DNA of 64,000 bases from Streptomyces sp. DG1A-41. GTDB lineage: Bacteria > Actinomycetota > Actinomycetes > Streptomycetales > Streptomycetaceae. This document shows, piece by piece, positions 59,806 through 64,000 of the stretch. Within the stretch, counting starts at the first letter, position 1. The number at the start of each line of letters is the position of its first letter. The notes under the pieces were generated by a model. The model was not told the DNA's origin. It searched no databases and was given only the letters and a program-made list of their open reading frames with translations. The position numbers were made by a program, and so were the translations under genes. The stretch covers positions 5,355,001 through 5,419,000 of the forward strand of contig NZ_CP146350.1 in assembly GCF_037055355.1 (NCBI RefSeq). The letters run 5' to 3'.

Positions 59806-61939
59806 GTGACGGACCCTGACCCCCGCCAAAGCCAAAGCCAAAGCCAAATCCAAAGCCCGAGCCCGAGCCCGTCACAAACAGTCCCGAGACCCCCGCGCCC
59901 ACTGGCTGTTACTCGCCCTCACCCTCCCCCTCGTCTTCGCCTTCCTGGTCTTCGAGGGCTGGACCCAGCACGAGGTCGACGCCGCGAAGACGCGGACGCC
60001 CTGTGCCTCGCCCGTGCCGGAGGCCGTCGCGAAGGGCGGGCCCGTGATCGGGATCAACCGGGACGGGGTCCGGTCCGGTGCGATGCCCGCCCGGACCGTC
60101 GCGCTCACCTTCGACGGCGGGCCCGACCCGGTGTGGACCCCGCGGCTGCTGGATCTGCTGCGCCGCCATCAGGCACGCGCGACCTTCTTCGTGCACGGCG
60201 CCCGGGCGGCCCGGTATCCGGAGCTGATCCGGCGCATCCGTGCCGAGGGGCATGAGATCGGGTCCAACACGTACACCGGAGCCGTGTTGGGAGAATCGTC
60301 CGCGCCCCGCTTCCGGTCCGAGCTCGAACTGACGCAGAGCGCACTGGCCGGCGCCACCGGACTGCGCACCAATCTGCTGCGGATGCCGCGGACCACCACC
60401 CCCGACACCCTGTGCGGCCGTGAGTGGCAGGCGGCGCGGCGGGCCACCGGGTACGGGTACGTGCTCGTCGCCGCCGACAAGGGGGCGCGGAAGCCGGCGC
60501 AGGGGATCGTGCGGCAGCTCAGCCAGACGGAGAGCGCGTATCTGGAGGCGCGCAGGTTGCTGAAGAACCGGGCCGTCGACCGGTTCACCACCGTCTCCGA
60601 TGGGCTCGGGCTCGTTCCCTACACGTCCCCGTCCCTCGTCGAGCGGTGGCTGGGGCAGGGGCTGATCCAGGTCACGCGTGTCGGGCAGGCCTTCTCCACC
60701 GCCATGATCTGGGTCCTCGGCGTCGCCGGCGGCCTCGGCGTGCTGCGGCTGTTGCTGCTCGCCCTGTTCGCCCGGGCCCATGTGCGCCGGCTGGAGCGGT
60801 TCCGGACCGGGGCGCCCTGGATGCGGGAGGTGTCCGGGCCGGTGACCGTGCTCGTCCCGGCGTACAACGAGGAGGCCGGGATCGGGTCGACCCTGCGGTC
60901 GCTGCTCGACTCCACGCATCGGGAGCTCCAGGTCGTCGTGATCGACGACGGGTCGAGCGACCGGACCGCCGACATCGCCGAGAACATGGGGGACGCGAGG
61001 GTGGAGGTCGTCCGCCAGCCCAACTCCGGCAAGGCCGCCGCCCTCAACACCGGGCTCGCGCACGCGCGGTACGACATCGTCGTCATGGTCGACGCCGACA
61101 CCGTCTTCGAGCCCGATGCCATCGAACGGATCGTCCAGCCGCTCGCGCATCCCGCCGTGGGGGCCGTCAGCGGCAACACCAAGGTCGGCAACCGGCGCAG
61201 TCTGCTGGCCCGTTGGCAGCACCTGGAGTACGTCTTCGGGTTCAACCTCGACCGGCGCATGTTCGAGGTGCTGGAGTGCATGCCGACCGTGCCGGGCGCC
61301 ATCGGGGCCTTCCGCCGGGACGCGGTGATCGGCGTCGGCGGGGTCAGTGAGGACACCCTCGCCGAGGACACCGACCTGACGATGGCCCTGTGGCGGGCCG
61401 GCTGGCGGGTCCTGTACGAGGAGTCCGCCGTCGCCTGGACCGAAGTGCCCACCACCGTCAGGCAGTTGTGGCGACAGCGGTACCGGTGGTGTTACGGGAC
61501 GTTGCAGGCGATGTGGAAGCACCGCGGAGCTCTCTTCGATGTGGGGCCGGCCGGGCGGTTCGGGCGGCGCGGGCTGACCTACCTCGCGCTCTTCCAGGTC
61601 GCCCTGCCGCTGCTCGCGCCCGTCATCGACGTCTACGCCCTGTACGGGGTGCTGTTCCGCGACCCGTGGGAGTCCGCCGCGGTGTGGTTCGCGTTCCTCG
61701 GCGTGCAGATCGTCTGCTCGGGCTACGCGCTGAGACTCGACGGCGAGCCGGTCCGGGCCCTGTGGTCGATGCCCTTCCAAATCGTCGTCTACCGGCAGTT
61801 GATGTATCTCGTCGTCATCCAGTCGCTCGTCGCGCTGCTGCTCGGCAGCCGGCTGAGGTGGCAGCGGATGAAGCGCTCGGGGACGGCCGCTGAACAGATC
61901 GGCGGGCCCGTTCCGTATAGGAGCGTGCCCATGCGTTGA
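59806..61939 (+). pseudogene. membrane family 2 glycosyltransferase with N-terminal deacetylase-like domain, frame broken by one extra C
   Basis: GTG 59806 starts MTDPDP. One extra C in the run 59820-59824 throws the frame; without it the protein reads AKAKAKAKSKARARAR then HWLLLALTLPLVFAFLVFEG (helix). A NodB-like domain follows (TFDGGPDPVWTPRLLDLLRR, GHEIGSNTYTGAVLG), then a helix and a processive GT2 domain: VTVLVPAYNEEAGIGST, VVVIDDGSSDRTADIAENMG, VDADTVFEPDA, EDTDLTMALW, QRYRW. More helices end at 61939, about 710 aa. It should make or extend a cell-envelope polysaccharide. The deacetylase site lacks the usual DDG and NHTxTH residues. Confidence 0.88.
59825..59872 (+). repeat. hexanucleotide tandem repeat coding Lys-Ala/Arg-Ala
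   Basis: GCCAAA four times, TCCAAA, GCCCGA twice, GCCCGT: eight 6-base units. They code a positively charged cytoplasmic tail just before the first helix of the glycosyltransferase. Copy number changes would lengthen the tail without shifting the frame. Confidence 0.85.
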
Positions 61940-61966
61940 CCTCCACTGAACCAGCGGGAAGGGCCG

Positions 61967-63160
61967 ATGAACCACTGGACCGACCCTCCGGGAGACCACC
62001 AGGCGGGGCAGGACCCGAGAAGCGTCCCGCCCCCGTCCCTCCTGGCACCCCCGCCGTCGACCCGCACGGCCCCGCTGCCCGGCATGCCCTCGCCGGCCGC
62101 GCCCGGCCGCTACGACGGCAGCGTCCACGAGCGGGGGAGACGGGGCGGCAGCAGGGACCCGCGGCGCCGCGCCGGAGGGGGCCGCCGGTTCCTGCGCGGC
62201 GCGGCCGTGCTGTCGTCCGTCCTGCTGCTCGCCGGTGCCGGTACGTACGTCTGGGCCGACACCCGGCTCAACCAGCAGGTCGACCTCGGCACGCTCTCCG
62301 GCCGGGTGCCGCGCGGCGAGGGCACCAACTACCTGGTCGTGGGCTCCGACAGCCGCGAGGGACTGTCGCAGCGGGACCGGAAGGAGCTGAACACCGGCTC
62401 GGCCGAGGGACGCCGTACCGACTCGGTGATCCTGCTGCACACCGGGGCGAACGGCACGACGATGCTCAGCCTGCCGCGCGACTCCTGGGTGACCCTCCCG
62501 CCCTACGTGGATCCCGGCACCGGCCGGAGCTACCGGGCCGCGCCGGACAAACTGAACGCGGCGTTCTCGCTGGGCGGCCCCGACCTGCTCGTGCGGACCG
62601 TGGAACGCAACACCGGCGTGCACATCGACCACTACGCGGAGATCGGCTTCGCCGGCTTCGTGGGCGTGGTGGACGCGGTCGGTGGCGTGGACCTGTGCCT
62701 GGACAAGCCCGTACGGGACGAGGATTCCGGCGCCGACCTGCCCGCCGGCTGCCAGACCCTCGACGGCGCCGAGGCGCTGGCCTTCGTACGGCAGCGCAAG
62801 CAGGAGGCCGAGGGGGACCTGGGCCGTACCCGCAACCAGCAGAAGTTCCTCGCCGCCCTCGCCCGCAAGGCGGCCACCCCGTCCACCCTCGCCGACCCGT
62901 CCAAGTCCTTCCCGACCCTGCGCGCCGGCCTCGACACGCTCATCGTGGACGAGAGCACGGAGCTGCCCGACCTCATGTCGCTGTTCGAGGCCATGCGGAA
63001 GGCCGCGTCGGGCGGGGGCAGTCAGCTCAACGTGCCCGTGGCCGACCCGGACCTGCGTACGTCCAAGGGCAGCGCGGTGAAGTGGGACGACCGGCGGGCC
63101 CGGGCCCTGTTCGCGGCGCTGCGGGAGGACCGGCCGCCGGGTGATCAGCCGGGCAGTTAG
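61967..63160 (+). CDS. LytR-CpsA-Psr (LCP) family cell-wall glycopolymer transferase
   Basis: 397 aa. Pro/Gly-rich cytoplasmic N-terminus, a helix (LRGAAVLSSVLLLAGAGTYV), then the LCP domain: EGTNYLVVGSDSREGLSQRD, GRRTDSVILLHTGANGTTML, SLPRDSWV, DKLNAAFSLGGPDLLVRTVE, DGAEALAFVRQRKQ, LGRTRNQQKFLAAL. The Asp and Arg residues for the polyprenyl-phosphate substrate are present. It attaches glycopolymers to peptidoglycan. It starts 27 bases after the glycosyltransferase stop, so the pair plausibly makes and attaches one polymer. Confidence 0.94.
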   Translation: MNHWTDPPGDHQAGQDPRSVPPPSLLAPPPSTRTAPLPGMPSPAAPGRYDGSVHERGRRGGSRDPRRRAGGGRRFLRGAAVLSSVLLLAGAGTYVWADTRLNQQVDLGTLSGRVPRGEGTNYLVVGSDSREGLSQRDRKELNTGSAEGRRTDSVILLHTGANGTTMLSLPRDSWVTLPPYVDPGTGRSYRAAPDKLNAAFSLGGPDLLVRTVERNTGVHIDHYAEIGFAGFVGVVDAVGGVDLCLDKPVRDEDSGADLPAGCQTLDGAEALAFVRQRKQEAEGDLGRTRNQQKFLAALARKAATPSTLADPSKSFPTLRAGLDTLIVDESTELPDLMSLFEAMRKAASGGGSQLNVPVADPDLRTSKGSAVKWDDRRARALFAALREDRPPGDQPGS

Positions 63161-63264
63161 GGGAACGGCATTCCGGGCTCACCTCCGACAGCACCCTCCT
63201 TTACAGCTTCAGGTTCGTCGCTGGGTGGACGAACGTCACCGGGAGTTGATGCCGGCCAAGGGAC

Positions 63265-63969
63265 TCACTTCGCCAGCTTGGCGTTCTGCGCCTTCACTAC
63301 GCTCGCGGGCATCTTGGCGTCGCTGGGCCGGGTGCTGTCGGCGATGGCGAAGCCGTTCGCCGAGAAGTAGACGGCGAGCGCGTCGCCGTTGCGGACGGCT
63401 TCGGTGTGCAGAGTGTGGGTGACACCCTGGAACGTCATCGTCGAGCGGAAGGCGACGGCGCCAGTCGCTGTGCCCTTCTCTGGGGTGACGGAGTCCCAGG
63501 CCGTGGTGTTCTTGCCGGCCTTCGCAGTGAACCCGTCGCCGCACTTCGGCACGGCCTTCGCCAACCCGGCCAGCGCCGACTCGGCCCCTGCCGTCGACTC
63601 GTACGAGGCGAGAGTGATGTACGTCGTCTCTTTGCCGTAGCCCGTCCCGGCGCTGCGCGTGAGGTCGGTCTGCGGTTCACCGAGCGGGAGTTGGTTCATC
63701 GCGTAGGCCAGCGGGGCGCAGCCGGGCTTGTCGACCGTGACCTCGTCCCGGGACTTGGCGAAGGCGTACTCGGCTTCTGGCTTGGACACGTTGTAGCCGG
63801 GCAGGTCGGCCTTGTTCACCATGGCCTTCGCCAGTCGTTGCGCCGGAGTGACCTGCTTGGCCTTCGGCGTCGACGGCGAACTGGCGGGTGTTTTCTCGCT
63901 GCCCGAGCAGGCGGTCAGTGCGGAGGCAAGGGCCAGGACGGAGACGGCGGCCAGGGTGGCGCGCTTCAT
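63265..63969 (-). CDS. hypothetical lipoprotein
   Basis: 234 aa. Signal with lipobox SALTAC, a Ser/Pro/Lys linker (SEKTPASSPSTPKAKQ), then a mixed alpha/beta domain (LAKAMVNKADLPGYNVSKPE, TRSAGTGYGKETTYITLASY, TMTFQGVTHTLHTEAVRNGD) resembling the extracytoplasmic sensor part of PknH-like proteins by pattern. Convergent with the LCP gene. Function unknown. Confidence 0.85.
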   Translation of the reverse strand: MKRATLAAVSVLALASALTACSGSEKTPASSPSTPKAKQVTPAQRLAKAMVNKADLPGYNVSKPEAEYAFAKSRDEVTVDKPGCAPLAYAMNQLPLGEPQTDLTRSAGTGYGKETTYITLASYESTAGAESALAGLAKAVPKCGDGFTAKAGKNTTAWDSVTPEKGTATGAVAFRSTMTFQGVTHTLHTEAVRNGDALAVYFSANGFAIADSTRPSDAKMPASVVKAQNAKLAK

Positions 63970-64000
63970 GGGGGCTCCTCGGTCGCTGATTCGAGCGAAG

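Noticed and set aside
59909-62632. 907-codon open frame on the minus strand
   Set aside because: It is the antisense shadow of the glycosyltransferase and LCP genes; composition is His/Gly/Pro/Arg-rich with no domain, and the plus-strand frames carry clear family motifs.

Overview
The window comes from a high-GC Gram-positive actinomycete, almost certainly a Streptomyces chromosome. The evidence is GC-biased codon use, GTG starts with GGAGG sites, the XRE/DUF397 regulator pair, GAF-ANTAR and STAS proteins, futalosine-pathway menaquinone genes, WXG100 proteins with an FtsK/SpoIIIE ATPase, and many Tat or lipobox signal peptides. I saw no tRNA, rRNA, CRISPR array or intact insertion sequence.

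Layout. (1) 1-2.4 kb: a coupled minus-strand operon (STAS, GNAT-like, GAF protein cut by the left edge), a decayed tyrosine integrase and a hypothetical gene. (2) 2.9-10.7 kb: hemL, a histidine phosphatase, a Tat lipoprotein with a deacetylase-like fold, and a System II cytochrome c maturation operon (TlpA-like, CcdA, ResB, CcsB). Haem synthesis and haem attachment therefore sit together. (3) 10.7-17.3 kb: a tandem-MerR regulator divergent from a UvrA2-type ABC protein, an XRE/DUF397 set, and two overlapping genes that share an unusual N/G-rich motif. (4) 17.3-23.4 kb: late futalosine-pathway genes (mqnL, mqnP, mqnM, mqnE) interleaved with a Uma2 nuclease-like protein, a rhomboid protease and an Lrp regulator; mqnA lies apart at 37.7 kb. 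(5) 23.4-37.4 kb: UdgX, GNAT, a Cys-rich leader peptide in front of a DAACS symporter, a lipid block (TetR, HtdX-like, FabG4-like, FadA2-like, acyl-CoA synthetase), an orphan sugar-binding lipoprotein, a KstD-like flavoprotein, a methyltransferase and a cold shock protein. (6) 38.6-59.3 kb: two Ser/Thr kinases, a large EssC-like ATPase, two divergent WXG100 genes, two EspG-like proteins, two large paralogous putative type VII substrates, and small membrane or secreted proteins. (7) 59.8-64 kb: a membrane glycosyltransferase with a deacetylase-like domain, an LCP-family transferase and a lipoprotein.

The most novel-looking material is the 43.5-59.3 kb type VII-like accessory locus. It has two modules, each pairing an EspG-like chaperone candidate with a 410-480 aa protein whose two ends are conserved and whose middle is variable. 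Second is the overlapping pair at 15.8-16.8 kb, which shares a signalling-amyloid-like motif at the C-terminus of one protein and the N-terminus of the next.

Six genes (ccsB, fadA2, the acyl-CoA synthetase, kstD, a small membrane gene at 40.6-40.9 kb, and the glycosyltransferase) are broken by what looks like a one-base change inside a G or C run. A seventh case at 40.6 kb is weaker. This pattern fits sequencing indels better than real gene death. These genes are typed as pseudogenes only because the frame is broken in this sequence.
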